DNA from: Toxonevra muliebris | Lineage: Eukaryota > Arthropoda > Insecta > Diptera > Pallopteridae | Assembly (NCBI GenBank): GCA_963691655.1 | Contig: OY829328.1 | Location: forward strand, 71,738,400 to 71,802,399 | Direction: 5' to 3' | Length of the DNA stretch: 64,000 bases | Part shown: positions 23,467 through 36,400 of the stretch, one piece after another | Layout: each line of letters opens with the position of its first letter | How positions within the stretch are numbered: position 1 is the first letter of the stretch | Made by a program: the position numbers and the translations under genes | The notes under the pieces: model-generated | What the model was told of the DNA's origin: nothing | Seen by the model: only the letters and a program-made list of their open reading frames with translations | Databases searched by the model: none

Positions 23467-24731
23467 ATGCGAATAAATGTAGGTTTGTTAATTCTTTCAT
23501 TGCTAAATTGGGAATGCTTTGCAGTAGACTTGGATCCCAATGGTTACCTAACTTATTGCCCCTGTATGGGTAAGTCAAAAGCAAATATATTAATCCTAGT
23601 ATAGCCATAGACAAGTTTAATTATCATTAAATGCTTTCTGCAGGTCGTTTTGGTAACCAAGCAGACCACTTCTTGGGTGTACTCTCATTTGCGCATACAC
23701 TAAATCGTACATTAATTTTGCCGCCATGGGTTGAGTATCGCAAAGGAGAAATGCGTTCCGTGCAGATACCATTCGACACATACTTTCAAGTTGAGCCATT
23801 GCAGCAATACCATCGCGTTATATTAATGGGAAGTTTTATGCAACATCTCGCCCCAGAAGTGTGGCCAGCTGCGAATCGCGTTTCTTTTTGTTACATGGAG
23901 CGTAAAAATTTACATCCAAGCAAAACAAATCAACCTGACTGTCACGCCAAGGACGGCAATCCATTCGGCTCATTTTGGGACACGTATAACATTGACTTTG
24001 CCGCTTCTGAATTCTATGGTCCACTGAGTTTTGACGTGCACCACAATGCGCTGGTGCAACATAAATGGCGAACGCATTATCAGCCTAACTTATGGCCAGT
24101 GCTCGCTTTTACAGGGGCACCCGCCAGCTATCCGGTACAAAAAGAAAATAAAGACTTGCAACGTTATATGCAATGGAATGATAAATATGTGGAAACAGCA
24201 CGAAAATTCATTAAGAATGAGCTACCACGCGGTGCATTCATTGGCATACATTTGCGCAATGGTATCGATTGGGTACGCGCATGCGAACATATACACAATA
24301 GTCAGCACCTATTCGCCTCACCACAATGTCTTGGCTATGAAAATGAACGTGGTACACTGTACCCCGAACTTTGCATGCCATCGAAGGAAATGATCATACG
24401 ACAACTTAAGCGTCTTATAAAAAACGTTAAGCAGACACATACACGAAATGAAGTGCGGTCCATATTTGTTGCCTCTGATTCGAATCATATGATTCCAGAG
24501 CTTAACACTGCGCTAGCCCGTATGAATATCAGCGCACACAAGTTGCCGAAAGATGATCCTCATTTGGATTTGGCGATTCTAGGGATGTCTAATCATTTCA
24601 TTGGCAATTGCATATCTTCATACACTGCCTTCGTGAAGAGAGAACGCGATGTAAAAGGGTTTCCATCCTACTTTTGGGCTTATCCCAAAGAGAAAGATCG
24701 TCAGCATAGTAAAGTGCACGAAGAATTGTAG
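23467..24731 (+). CDS. O-fut1: Protein O-fucosyltransferase 1
   Basis: Exons 23467-23569 and 23644-24731 (74-bp intron, GTAAGT..CAG, phase 1) give 396 residues, matching insect and vertebrate POFUT1. A cleavable signal peptide is visible ([18 protein letters not shown]), followed by the mature start [36 protein letters not shown] lines the GDP-fucose pocket. [16 protein letters not shown] carries the conserved HLR motif whose Arg is needed for catalysis in the family. The protein ends in HEEL, a KDEL-like ER-retrieval tail. It adds O-fucose to EGF repeats of Notch and its ligands in the ER and, in Drosophila, also acts as a Notch chaperone. The ATG at 23467 is chosen because it opens the signal peptide; starting only in exon 2 would lose the first pocket residues. 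Confidence 0.96.
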
Positions 24732-25243
24732 AGGGAAGGAAAAATGAATCTCAACTATTTATATCTTAAGCTTATTTCATTATTTATCAAACATTCCTAA
24801 TTAGTTTCTAGGCTAACGATTCGTATTTATTATCTTTAGATTTTAGTTTTTACGAGGACTACGAAATAGTTAAAAATTTGGACAAAAGTGGAAGAACTTA
24901 AATTTAATAAACAATAAATAAGCTAGAAAATTCATTCCAAAAATATCTGTTATATTGTATTAAACCCGATTTATATAGTTTTTTAGATTCTCAAACTCAC
25001 AATATTTTCTTTATTGCTTCACAATAAATCAAACAAAATATTTATCGTTTCCTAATGTATTGTTGTTTAATACATTTATTATATAGATTTCCATACATTG
25101 TTAATCATTTAGGATAACGAAATTTCATTCAATTTAAATACGTTTATATAAAAAATGTTTAAAGTTGACCGCGAAAAGAAAATGCCTTGTTGAATTTCCA
25201 CCTTTTAAAAATGGGTTTGATTTGTGTGTTACCTCACCTATAT
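24732..25243 (+). terminator. O-fut1 3' region with tandem AATAAA
   Basis: Convergent 3' ends of O-fut1 and eIF3m. Plus-strand AATAAA words at 24906-24911 and 24913-24918 are good poly(A) signals for O-fut1. The remaining AT-rich sequence up to the eIF3m stop has no other feature I can support. Confidence 0.5.
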
Positions 25244-26639
25244 TTAATGTACCAATTTCTGACTACGAGCCAACTCCAACTGAGCTGCCGACACATTCGT
25301 TAAACCCTCACGTACAGCACCCAAATTATCTTTCCACGCATGAAGCAAGTCACGCAACTGTTCCCATTGTGGTGTACCGAAAGTACGATGCATGGTTGAG
25401 GAGATGTGTACTTTGCGATTGGCTTGATCGAGTCGTGCGCGTACCAGTTTCGTCTTCAACACTTCAATAACGAAAGGTTCAACCTCGTCTTCAGCAATTT
25501 GCAATTCTTTCTGCAGCATCTCAAATGACATTTCAGGATTACTTTCAGCCAGCTGCATAAAAGTGAGCAGTCGCATTTTCTTTAAATTTTGTTCATGATT
25601 AAGTCCTTGCGAATTGACGAATTCTCTATGATCTTCATAGAATTGAATGTATGAGGGTAACTTGTCCGAAACAAATATCGATAGCAAATCATGTATTAAA
25701 TCCCCCTCCAAGAAACGCACTGGTTTCAGCGCGAGCAGTGGATCCAGCAGGAATGTGTTGGGGTCGGCAAGCGCTGTCACAATGCACTTCATTGCATCTT
25801 CACGAGCCACACACGCATTATCTGCGGTATATGTGCCCAATAATTCGATCATTACTTTAGCGGATAAATCGAGATTTGTATCTTTTGTGACATCGTGTAA
25901 CAAACGATAGAGTTTTTGCATTTGTTCACCCGATGGTGGGCAATTGGCAAATTGTGATTTGAGCTGGTCGACACCACTGAATACTTCCAATACTTGATCA
26001 CATTGCTTGGCTACTTGTACCAAATGATAGTAAACGTGATAACGCAATGGTGAAGCAGTATCCAAATTATTGAAGAGACGCCACAATGATTGCAAACAGA
26101 CCTTTGCAAGTGGTACATTTGGTGCTTTAGTCATTTTCTCGCAATAAGCCAGGACGATATTTTCACCGCGGTCAAGGGGAATCTAAATTAAAGTCAATTC
26201 AATTTCAGAAATGTTCTCAAAATATTAATATAAATTGTACTCACTGTTATCATTATTGATACAATGCTGTTAAGAATACCATCAATCTGCGATGGTTCAC
26301 CATCCTTAAAGCAAACATCGCTCACTCCAATTATTTTGTGCAAATCATCTTCAACTCCTTTGTTAGATTTTTCTGAGGAAATTTCAGCTCCCAGCTTCTT
26401 AAAGAATTTGCGCAATTCTTGTACCTGAAAGTAATGAAGTCACTGTATTAATATTGCGAGAGACTACCGACTAGTTCTATACATTTTCACCCCGTACCTC
26501 TGCTTATACACATAACCTAGCTTTTGCCAAAACATTTAATTTTTTCATTTGCACAGCGCTTAAGTTGTGCGCATACAATTATATTTATGTTTACCTGCTC
26601 ATCCAAGGATAGGTCTATAAATACTGGCGGAGAATTCAT
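25244..26639 (-). CDS. eIF3m: Translation initiation factor eIF3 subunit M (Tango7)
   Basis: Three exons, 26639-26595, 26424-26245 and 26182-25244, join to 387 residues, which is the length of the fly eIF3m/Tango7 protein as I know it. Recognisable segments: N-terminal [13 protein letters not shown], helical [15 protein letters not shown], the TPR-like [20 protein letters not shown], and a C-terminal PCI domain at about 210-340 including [20 protein letters not shown] and [18 protein letters not shown]. It is a structural subunit of the cytoplasmic eIF3 complex that organises the 43S pre-initiation complex; the Drosophila protein has also been linked to Golgi organisation and apoptosome function. 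Introns are 170 and 62 bp. It is convergent with O-fut1. Confidence 0.95.
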
Positions 26640-27049
26640 CTTTTTGGAAACACTTTTCAATTAAATTCCTTATTTTTATTCAATAATTTCTGCGAATAGC
26701 ACACGTCGATTCGTTTGACACAAGCAAAAGAAAGAAATGCAATGCGCAGTGTTGCATAAATGTGAACGTTATATTTATCGCCTTTACGAACGGTTCCTTA
26801 TTTCAGTACTACAACTTTGAACATTTTTTAACTTATGCAGTGCTGCCACCTTTTTAAAAATATCATCCATCACAATGTACGTTGTATTGTATTAAAAGCT
26901 TGCAAATTTAAGCAATTACGAATCATTTATTTTAATACAGTAGCTTCCGTTTCAGCGCTAAAGGAAAATGATTTCTCTGCTTAATTGCTTCAAAAACTGT
27001 GCATTTCTGCTGGATAAATCACTATATAAAATGTGGGTAGAATTCAAAT
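26640..27049. other. Upstream region of eIF3m, no other feature
   Basis: AT-rich sequence likely holding the eIF3m promoter. No ORF or repeat here is worth calling. Confidence 0.45.
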
Positions 27050-27965
27050 GTCAGCATACGTAGGCATTACAGGTGCTATTAGCTCATGCCCGACGAAGGG
27101 CTTCCTCTGAAACTATATACCAAAGCTTCCCCAGCCTCAAGCGCAGTCAGACTCAGAGAAATAGGGTTCTAGACTGGTAAAAACTACGGACACAGCAGAA
27201 TTATATCACAAGTACAGAATATACAAAACCAACATAACTCTGATTACATGATACCCAAATTTGACTTCAAGAAGAGCCTCGACACTTTGTTTCCAACAAG
27301 AGCAGATTGGAGAAGAAACCGTGTAGGAGCTGGTCTTGAGATTGAACTTTACACTAACAGGTCAAATATGGACTGCGGGGTCGGTGCGAGAGTCTACTCA
27401 GAACACTTCAATATTACTGAATCTCTTAGACTCCCGAATGAAGCCAGTGTTTTCCAGACCGAACTTTTCGTGACCAGAAAAGCCTGCAAAGCGCTGACCA
27501 AATGTAAAAGAAGGCTAAAGTAGCTAACTTCACAGACAGCCAAGCGGTAATTAAGGTTCTAGTATCAGACATAATATCGTCTAGATTAGTTAACCAATGC
27601 AAGGAGTTACTCGCCACCTTAAGTCATAAGCTGGATATATCTTTATTTGGGTTCCTGGTCACAGGAACATCCAAGGCAATGAAAGGGCCAATGGAGTAGC
27701 GAGGCGAGGTTCATCTCTGAATTTAACTCAAGCGCAATCTGTAGCAATTCCCCTGGCTAGGACCAGTTTAAAATCGCTTCATGAACCTTTTCTAGACGAC
27801 ATAACCAAGATCTCCAAGCTCGAAATTTTAAAACTGCTTCATTTTTTTAATTTCACGAATTAGCTGTAGACAGAAAAGTGCAAACACCAATTAGCAAATG
27901 AGGATATGACATCAAAACGGCGTTCTAGCACTAATTCTGCTCTTTCTGTGAGGGAGTAGCCATTC
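27050..27965 (+). mobile_element. LINE fragment with RNase H domain, decayed
   Basis: Frames on the plus strand carry TGAISSCPTKG, then AVRLREIGF-type linker pieces (27130-27180). An open stretch at 27248-27523 contains IELYTNRSNMDCGVGARVY and NEASVFQTELFVTRKACKAL, which is the start of an RNase H domain: YTDGS-type motif with the Asp replaced by Asn, then the E-x-A helix. A further frame gives FTDSQAVIKVLVSD and, after a shift, GHRNIQGNERANGVARRG, the GH..GNE..D region with Asp replaced by Asn. At least two catalytic acids are altered and frameshifts are frequent. It is the same family type as the fragments at 3.7-4.6 and 49.4-50.9 kb. Confidence 0.85.
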
Positions 27966-28613
27966 TACCTACCTACGTATATAGGATAGCAATCGTCCTC
28001 GGCTTTATTCGCTTTCCTGTGGGTGAGAGAATCGCAATTTAATAGGTATGAGTTTCTATTGATGTTAAACAATAGTTGTGTTTCGGGTTTAAGCCCTATG
28101 CCGCAAAAACCTTTAGCTGGAACGGAACCAAAAGTTCTTTGTCTCATGGTTCACGATTGTGAACGAACTGTAGATCACTATAAAGCTTTATATTTGAAAA
28201 ATGGCATTCTGTGAGCCAATTTGACTTCGTGAGGTAATTTTTGTAATAAGGGGTGGAGCGCGTTTTGATGTTCTAGGGCACCCCACACTTTTTAATAAAC
28301 AAACTTTTTCCCAAACACACTACAACACTTTTTTTAATTATTCCTTTAGCCCGTAGGCAATATTGTTCTCAGCTTTCCAATATTGTTCTAACCTTTTTCC
28401 AATCACATACAGGTCCGTTTTGGTTGGTTGTTTGGTTAAGGAGGCTGACCCACAGCAGACCCACTGTGAGTCAGAATTAGCGTTATAGCGCTGGTTTGAA
28501 ACCAGTTTCTCACTGAATTAGAATTAAAGCTGGACTCTTACTACCCCAGCTGTGCTCTTACCCACCCCGTGGAGTTTAGGTAATCTAGCAGATTCTTTGG
28601 ACTGACTGCCGAG

Positions 28614-28920
28614 CAGGGCCGTCGAGAGAAAATTCGGGCCCGGTGGTGATAACTGGCATGAGCAAATTCGTTGTATAAAGTTTTTTTTTCCTATTCTACA
28701 TAACAAAAATTTTTCGAATATAAGGACTGGACCCGTCTGCAAAATGTCTTCATGATTAACCCGATAAATAACTTTCATGGTTTGTAATTCAATTTTCAGA
28801 CGCATAGAAGCTTCGTAAAGTTTTTCTGGATTTTAGGATTTGGATTGAAATCTGGGCCCCCTCAAAAACTCCGGGCCCGGTGGGAATCCCACCCTACCAA
28901 CCCCCCTCTCGTCGGGCCTG
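28614..28920. mobile_element. 307-bp hAT-like MITE with 8-bp target duplication
   Basis: Left end cagggccgtcgagaga and right end, reverse-complemented, caggcccgacgagagg form imperfect terminal inverted repeats starting CAGGGC/CAGGCC, as in many hAT elements. Both ends also carry an internal gggcccgg block. The element is flanked by ctgccgag (28606-28613) and ttgccgag (28921-28928), an 8-bp target duplication with one mismatch, the hAT length. No transposase is encoded, so it is non-autonomous. Its GC content is clearly higher than its surroundings. Confidence 0.82.
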
Positions 28921-29138
28921 TTGCCGAGCAATCGGACAGGTTGTCGAGGAAATACTTTTTCAAGGAGATGTCTTGATGCTTTTTCATAAACATGAGGAAT
29001 AAGGTATCCTGGAAGGAATTCTTATGCTTTCGCCTTGAAATTTATATTTTCATTCATATTTTTATACTTGTTTAATTCTTTTTTAAATTTACTTACATTT
29101 TTGCACCGACTGCTCTATTTCACTTGTTGCTGCTAAAG

Positions 29139-29310
29139 TGAATTCAAATCACTTTTTTATGGTGAATTCGGTTTCGAGAACATGCGAATTCGTTCGAAAT
29201 TCCAACGAGTGAAATGCTAGTGATTTAATTTTACAAAGTGAATTCTAGAACACCAAATAGTGAAATTAGTGTGATATCAATTCACTTTGACTTGAAAGTG
29301 AATTCTGGAA
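29139..29310. repeat. Cluster of AGTGAATTC words
   Basis: Within about 170 bp, gtgaattc occurs four times (near 29139, 29162, 29238 and 29298), with one copy preceded by the inverted form attcact. gaacatgc occurs twice, next to gaattc. It looks like a short-period repeat or the folded end of an unknown element. It is non-coding. Confidence 0.5.
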
Positions 29311-29372
29311 CATGCCTGTATAACACTTTTTTTAATCATTATTTTAGCCCGTAGGCAATATTGTTCTAAGCT

Positions 29373-30478
29373 GTACTTAAAAAAAACTCCCGAAATGTGC
29401 TTCTTTTTCTACTAAACAACTTTTCTATAGGCACCAAAAACGATAAGACATAAATTAAGAATGCCTGGAAGAGTCTAAAAAAACTTGACATGATGGAGCA
29501 AAATGGTTTTCAAATTCGACCTCAGCGACCCCAAATTACTCAAAATAAAATGTAAAATCGCCAGTCCTATTTTGGCTGTTGCACAGTGTTATTAATCTAT
29601 GACCTGAACTATCATAAATGTAAGTAAAAACAAAATAAAACCATTTTTATTTTAGAGTAAATGCGATTTTAAAATTTTATTAGTATTTTTGTATTTTTGA
29701 AACATATGCATGTATTTCATTAGGCTGAACATAAAAAATAATAATAATAAGAAACTACGACTATTGGAAAATGTGATGTATTTATCAATTTATTAGCTGT
29801 TCAAAATTAAAATATAAAGTATAATAAAAGTTAATAACATTTCAATTTTTCATATTTGTTTTTATTTCAATTTATTAAATTTTTAATTTATTCTCAATAT
29901 TCATAAATAATATGAAGAATGTTATCACATTTGTACGTTGTTTTTTTTTCAATTCTTGTTTAGGAGGTTAAAATTATAATTAGTGTGGGAGTGAGAGGGG
30001 CACAAAAAAGTCAAGGTTCAGTTGCTTGCAACAAGCGCCCTCCACTTTTTAGTTTTTTTTTTTTTTTTTGACTAATTAAACCCAAAATTCAAATTCTAAG
30101 TATAAATAAAAGAAAAAAAATGATCAATTAAAGCAACACACGTGTGAGTGTTGATAATTCTGCGATGGAAAGAACATTTTTGTAAAAAATAGTTAAATTA
30201 AATATTAAGTTAGGTGGCCAATTAATATGGCCATAAAATAGACTTAAATTTAGAAAGAGGCTAAAATCGAATCGTCGGCTGTTTGTTTTGGATTAACAAA
30301 CCAATGCACTTCAGCCATCTAAATATCTGTGTATGTATATATTGTATATATACAATTGTAATTTGAGTAGAGTAATAAATAAAAAGCTATTCGATCCTAA
30401 TGTATCATCTATAATTTATGTGGAACGAAATCCTTACTGCTAATGGGGAAGGGGAAACACTTAACCAACTCTCATCTT
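29373..30478. other. Pcf11 3' flank
   Basis: AT-rich sequence downstream of the Pcf11 stop (minus strand), probably including its 3' UTR. Many TTTATT words on the plus strand (AATAAA on the minus strand) make it impossible to choose a poly(A) site by eye. No other feature. Confidence 0.45.
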
Positions 30479-33400
30479 TTACATTATTGAACAAAGACCC
30501 GAAGTTTCTACGCCACACTTAACTTTTTGCACCTTCTTAAAAGAAGCTTTTTGCAATGAAGGTTTGAGCTCATATGAAATCTGTTCTTCCGCCGGCGGCG
30601 TTGGTTGACGTGCTGGAACCAATGTGGCAGCTGGTGCTTTCGCAGGAGCCGGAATGTCCGCTGGCCGATAGTAGGTTTTGTTGGGAATGGGTGTGCTTCC
30701 GTAGCTGCTGCCAATAACCGAAATACTACTTACATTAGAGTTGTGTTCATTTTTAGCAGCTGCCGTTGATGCATTTCCACCATTTGATGCCATTGAAGAA
30801 GAGGATACAATGGTGCTTATTGTGCCGCCACCACATAAAACGGGTATTGTGGAGACGACGGTGGGTATGTAATTGCTATTATTATTATTTGGGCCTAAAT
30901 TACAATTAAGACTATTAGATGTGCTTGCGGTTGTTGTAGTTGCAGAAGTTGCTGTTGTTGTTGATGATGAACTACTACTATTATTTGTGGATACAATATT
31001 CTTAGTAATATTTATTTTAATTTTATTAACTAAGCTAGCCAATGGTATCGCAGGTGCTGGTCCAGCAGTTGAAAGATTATGCTCATCGACCGCATCGTGA
31101 CCTTCTGTTGTTGTGGTTGTGGCTGCTGATGATGCTGCTGCTGTTGCTAATGCTGATGCCTCCGAAGATTCAGTATTATCTAATATCTGAACAAGTGATG
31201 CGCTGGATGGTGGACGTTCCGTTGCTGATAAAGGTGATGCATCTGATACAATGGTATGTGTTTGTGTTTCCTCTGTAAAAACACAAAGAAATGAAATACA
31301 AAAATTAATAAATAATTAAAACTTTTTTTTTTTAAATTTTTTTTCTTTTTTTGTGGTAATTTGTTGAATAAATACAAAAAAAAAACATTAGAGAAACTAA
31401 TTTGTTGTTGAAATTAATTGAACAAAGTATTTGTATTAAACGAAATCAATGTCAATTACTTGATGAGCCTGTAAGATGAAACCAAAGGGTGGTACTGTAG
31501 TAAGAGGAGGATACCATATGATATTATAATTAGCCGTACTGTTCTAAGTGTGCCTCTGAACAGCCACTTAACCTAACCTAATTCCTCGTCTGTACGAGCA
31601 ATAATTCATAGCATACTATTAATTTTTTTTGTTGTTTCCCATATAAAATACAAAGATGTTGTTTGTTGCTTTTTTCATTTTATATGGGTGCAATGAATTA
31701 TTGTTCGTAGAGGCGAGGTGTAATGAGAGGAGTTACTGTGAGTAGAAGTAGAGAGCATATGCAAACACCAGTGTTATCGTTTGAGATATAATCATTCTAA
31801 CGGTTTGCTCTCTCTTTTACATTTGCTTTGTACACATATACACTCATGCGAACGTTAATGTGTATACATAACTATATCAACTCCACTAAACTTTTTTTGT
31901 ACCCTTCGCCTAGCACTTTTTTGACCGCGCAGTCAACGGCATTGCCGATGAAGCGCACATCCCTAATATGAAAAAAATACTTAATTTGACTCTAGTTTGA
32001 CATTTTAATTATCTTGTTTAGTTGACTTGAAGCCATTCAATGCAAATAATTTTTTCTATTACTTTCACTTTATGCCTATTCCAAAGTCTCATCTAATATT
32101 ATCTCAAATCATTAACTAAATAATTAATTAAAATAATTACTCACCACTACTTTGTATTGATATTTCTTCATCTGGTATATTATGTACGGTGCCCACATCT
32201 TCAAAACCATCATCTTCATCTTCTTCATCTTTGGGCTCTTCTTTGATTTTCATATTCATAAAGGACATTTGTGAGGTTTCGTCGCCCTCAGGCAACTCTT
32301 TTTCTTCATATGTATCCAAATCAGTAAAGGGAATGTTTGGTTCCTGTATCTCAACATCAGATTCCATTGTATCATTAACTTCACCACTAACATCACCAGT
32401 ACCATCCGCTGTAGTCTTATTATCATCACTTTTATCTCCCATTTCCTCACGCGTTACATTTTCAGGAACATACTCTTCCTCGTCGTCATCGTCAACAATC
32501 TCAGTAACCGAAGGTTCTTCATTAGGCAACACAATCACGTCATCATCATCATCGTCAATTGTTACTGAAGGTTTATCACCACCACCGCTTTCCCCTAGTA
32601 TGTTTAAAAGGAAATAGAATTATAATTTAGTAAAGGGTAAACAATTAAGCTATTTTGTTATTTCACTGCTGCCACGTATCTGTGTAGGTATTTTATATAT
32701 TTATAATTACATAATACAAATATTAATTAATTTATAATCATTACTCTAAAAATTCAATACTCACCATCACTCTTTTCGTCACCTTCAATTTTTATTATAA
32801 TATCTACGGCATTATTGTCTTCTGTATCTACCATTTTTTCATCTTCCTCGGCTTTTAGCTCAGGTTTTGGAGGATTGAGTGAAGCCTGAAATTTAAAAAT
32901 GTTAAATATATATTGTAATAATTTGGAGCCTTTGTATTTGCGTTATTTTGAAATTGCATTTGCATGCATTAATTGTTCGAAGTAGATGCATACCTTATAA
33001 TCTTCATAGCACAATGGATGATAGATTTTATCTTCAACTCGTATAGCCGATCGCAGATGCCATTCTTCAAGCTCTTCGTTATAGAATTGCTCGAATTTCT
33101 CTTGGCACATATCACAGGTGCGATCAACATCCTCAGGCAGGGCAGCACAACTTGGCACTGGAGAATTTGTTGAACGTTGATTTGATGTATCGTCAATACT
33201 ATTGATATCGGTTTCGTTTTGCTGTGTTTCGAAGAAGTTCTTTTCACGCTCTTCGAGATCTTCGATTTCCTCATATTGCATCCAGTCGTTGAGATCGTAG
33301 TACCATTTGCGTGAGTGCGCCTTACGTGATGAGTCTCGCTCTCGTCGATTTTGGCGGAAATGCCAATCTAAATGTTGGCTGTATTTGATTGTTTGCTCGG

Positions 33401-36400
33401 GCGGGAAACGTACACCACAACTGCTGCATTGCATGCCCGAGAAAAGGGTTGCAACAATGGCAGCTTGTCTTGTTTTTATTGTTTCACTGTTGGCTAGATC
33501 AATTGGACGTATAGGCGGGACGGCTTCTGCTGGTGGTGCAGCTGCAGTTACTTCAGCGCTTGATTTGGTTGCAGTGTTCGATTTATCTACTGTTGTAGTT
33601 TTATCGCCAGCAACAGGCAATATTGATGCTGAACCGCCTAGTATGCCTGAAGAAACCAACTTTTGGAAGAGTTCATCAATGTTGATATTATTTAAGGCGA
33701 CTGTTGGCAATGCTGCGGGAATGGATGTTGTCGTTGTTGAAGAAGCTGTGGAGGTACTGGGTGCAACAGCTCCAATTGAGGCAGTTTCTGATGTTGTTGT
33801 TGCATGTGATACTTGCTCAGGTTGTGTGTCAGATGTTGGTTGACTTGTTGCTTCAGCAGTTAATTCCTTGGTGGTAGTCGTTACCACTGATTCACTTTCT
33901 ATGATTTCTGCTACTGGTGGCGGTTGTGTTTTAACATAACGCATATCCTTAATATTAACCATGCCAACTGTCACACCTTGAGGCAGCGCACTAAAACGTA
34001 TAAAGTATTTTTTACCAGCTAAAGTAAAACTTTTGGGTAGGCCACCATATTCTACGCTGCAGGGCTCTCCATCGAGCAACACAGTCAATAGCTTATCAGC
34101 AAATTGTATGGCGTGCTGTTTATCCCCTAAGCGGAAAGTCTGTAATCTGGCATCCAAAAATAGCGGTATAACAATAAGTGCATCCACAATCATATTAATT
34201 TTACCAACAACTAAATCTAGACGCAATGCACCAATGTTCACTTGCGGTGGGGGGCCTTCAGCTTTCAGTATATGGATTTTACTCTTAACCGGTATTGAAA
34301 CTGGTGGTCCACCAAAATAGATCTCATACCAGTGTTCATCGATATATAGCTCGCGTGACGGGAAACCGAATCGCATACGATGTGTTTCACCGTTGATGGC
34401 GTATGGCTTGTAATCATCATTGAATTGCAAAGTTATGGGCTCACCATTATCGATAACGATAGAACGTTGCCCTGCTTGGAAGCCAATTTCACGTGGTTGA
34501 TCTATTTCCATGAAAACTATGGCAACTTGGTCGTAAATGCGTATCTCTTTTGCGAGTCCATCAATTGTAATCGTACGCACTACATCCGCCTGTGGATTAT
34601 CAATGGAATTGCATGGTTTCGGTATCGCAGGTAGTACTGGTGCTGGTGGACGTGGTGGCGGCGGTACATTTCCACCACCGCCACCATGTAACATTTGTGG
34701 AGGCATAGCAGGATTGGGTGCAAAAGGCATTGGCATCATTGCAGAGTTTTGTTGCTGCATTTGCCATGGTGGCATTTGTGGTTGTTGACGTAGGCCTGAG
34801 TTTATGAGTGGCGGCAATGGTGGATGTGGTATATTGCCACGATATCCACCACGCTTATTTGGTAGCCAATTTCTTTGTGGTAGTGGTGCTAGTGCAGCAA
34901 CAGCTGAATTACCAGCAGGTACATTATTTGGCGTGTCGACACGTTCACTCCATTTTGAAGGCTTAACTCGTTTATCTCTACTTGATTTTGATTTGCTGGA
35001 AGTAGCAGCTGGAGCCGTAGCATCATCATTTGATTTCTTACGATCATCGTAGATTGGCGAATCACCAGAGTTAGCACTATCGCTCAAATGAGCTTCCAAC
35101 GATTTATTATCGATTTGATTTGGTTTCGGCAATTTAGGAATACGTTTTTTCAAAATTGCTTCACGTTTCGCTAGGCGCTCTGCTTCAATGGCATTATCCT
35201 CATCCTCTGCGGCGGTTTTGGAAGCTTCAGCGATACGCTTTGCTGCTCTCAATTTGCTACTTTCATTTATGGACATTACAGTCTGCATCAGACTCTTGTA
35301 TTGATCTTGACCAATCGATTGTGTATCAAGCATATCTTGTGCTTGGGTTATTAAGATGCGTATCTTCTCTTCGTTAGCTTCTTGTGAATCGTCATTTATA
35401 TGAAGCTCAGCTAGTTTCAAACGTTGAGAAAGTTCCTTATTTGATTTTTCTATAGTATAGAAGCAAAATTAATTAAATTGTTTCAAGTTGAAGAAATAAA
35501 GCAATTAACTTACCAAATTTACCCAATCTATTATTGTACTTGGCAGCTTTAGCCAATTTAGCGCGCACATCATCCAATGACGTAGGTTTCTTCGCCAGTG
35601 ATGTTTTCATACTAGTTGGAGATGTTGTTTTGGTAGTCGTCTTGAGATTATCCCAGTTCTCTACAGTTTTCTGTTGCGGTTTTTGCGCAGCATTCTGTTC
35701 ACCATCTTTAGCAGATATCATAGGTGGCGGTGGAGTCAGCACACCTGATATGGCTGCTTGTTTTTGAGCAATCATTATCTGCGGTGGCATTACTGTGCGT
35801 AAATCAACATCTTCACTGCCAAACAAACTGAAATAATTCAAAAAATAAAATAAAATTGTAAATAAAACGTTTAGAGAATTGTTTTGTTTTGTGCTTTGAT
35901 TTTGGCAAATTCTAATTCAAACTTACGCATCAAACTTTGCAGATTTACTCTTCTTAGGTAGGGGTTCCTCCGTTTCGGCTTTGGGCGATGGACGTTTCTT
36001 ACCATCAATGTCACCACCAATATCTTCAGCGACAGGAGCATTTTTATTTACCATTAATTCATCAGCCTGCCCATGTTGTTGTTGCTGATGCCCCCCAACC
36101 GTAGTTGTTGTTGCTGTTTCCATATTTACATCGTCATCGAGCACGGATTTTGGATTCATTAGCTGCACATTCTTTCCAGTTGTAGCGGTTGCAGAGACGT
36201 TAGACATTGTGGTGGATGCGACTGTTGAAAGATGTTCTGTAGATTTTTCTAATTTATTAATCATTCTTTGAATTTTAAACGACACTTTAGGTGATGATGT
36301 AGTAGTAGTCGATGTAGCTAACGTATTGTTTTTAGCACACGTCGCTTCGGGGGCTACGTTTTGTTTGTAATTCAATACTGTTACAATCGAGGATGAAGAG

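Larger units (their letters stand above)
28324..29372 (+). repeat. About 51-bp direct repeat flanking a 950-bp stretch
   Basis: A segment starting aacacttttttt and containing tagcccgtaggcaatattgt lies at 28324-28374 and, with a few mismatches, at 29322-29372. The hAT-like MITE at 28614-28920 sits between. The direct orientation suggests either a duplication or repeated ends of an unrecognised element. Confidence 0.65.

Noticed and set aside
33307..33843. 178-codon plus-strand frame, and similar plus frames at 32189-32617 and 38347-38928
   Set aside because: All are antisense to Pcf11 coding exons with strong family similarity; low-complexity codons keep the opposite frames open.
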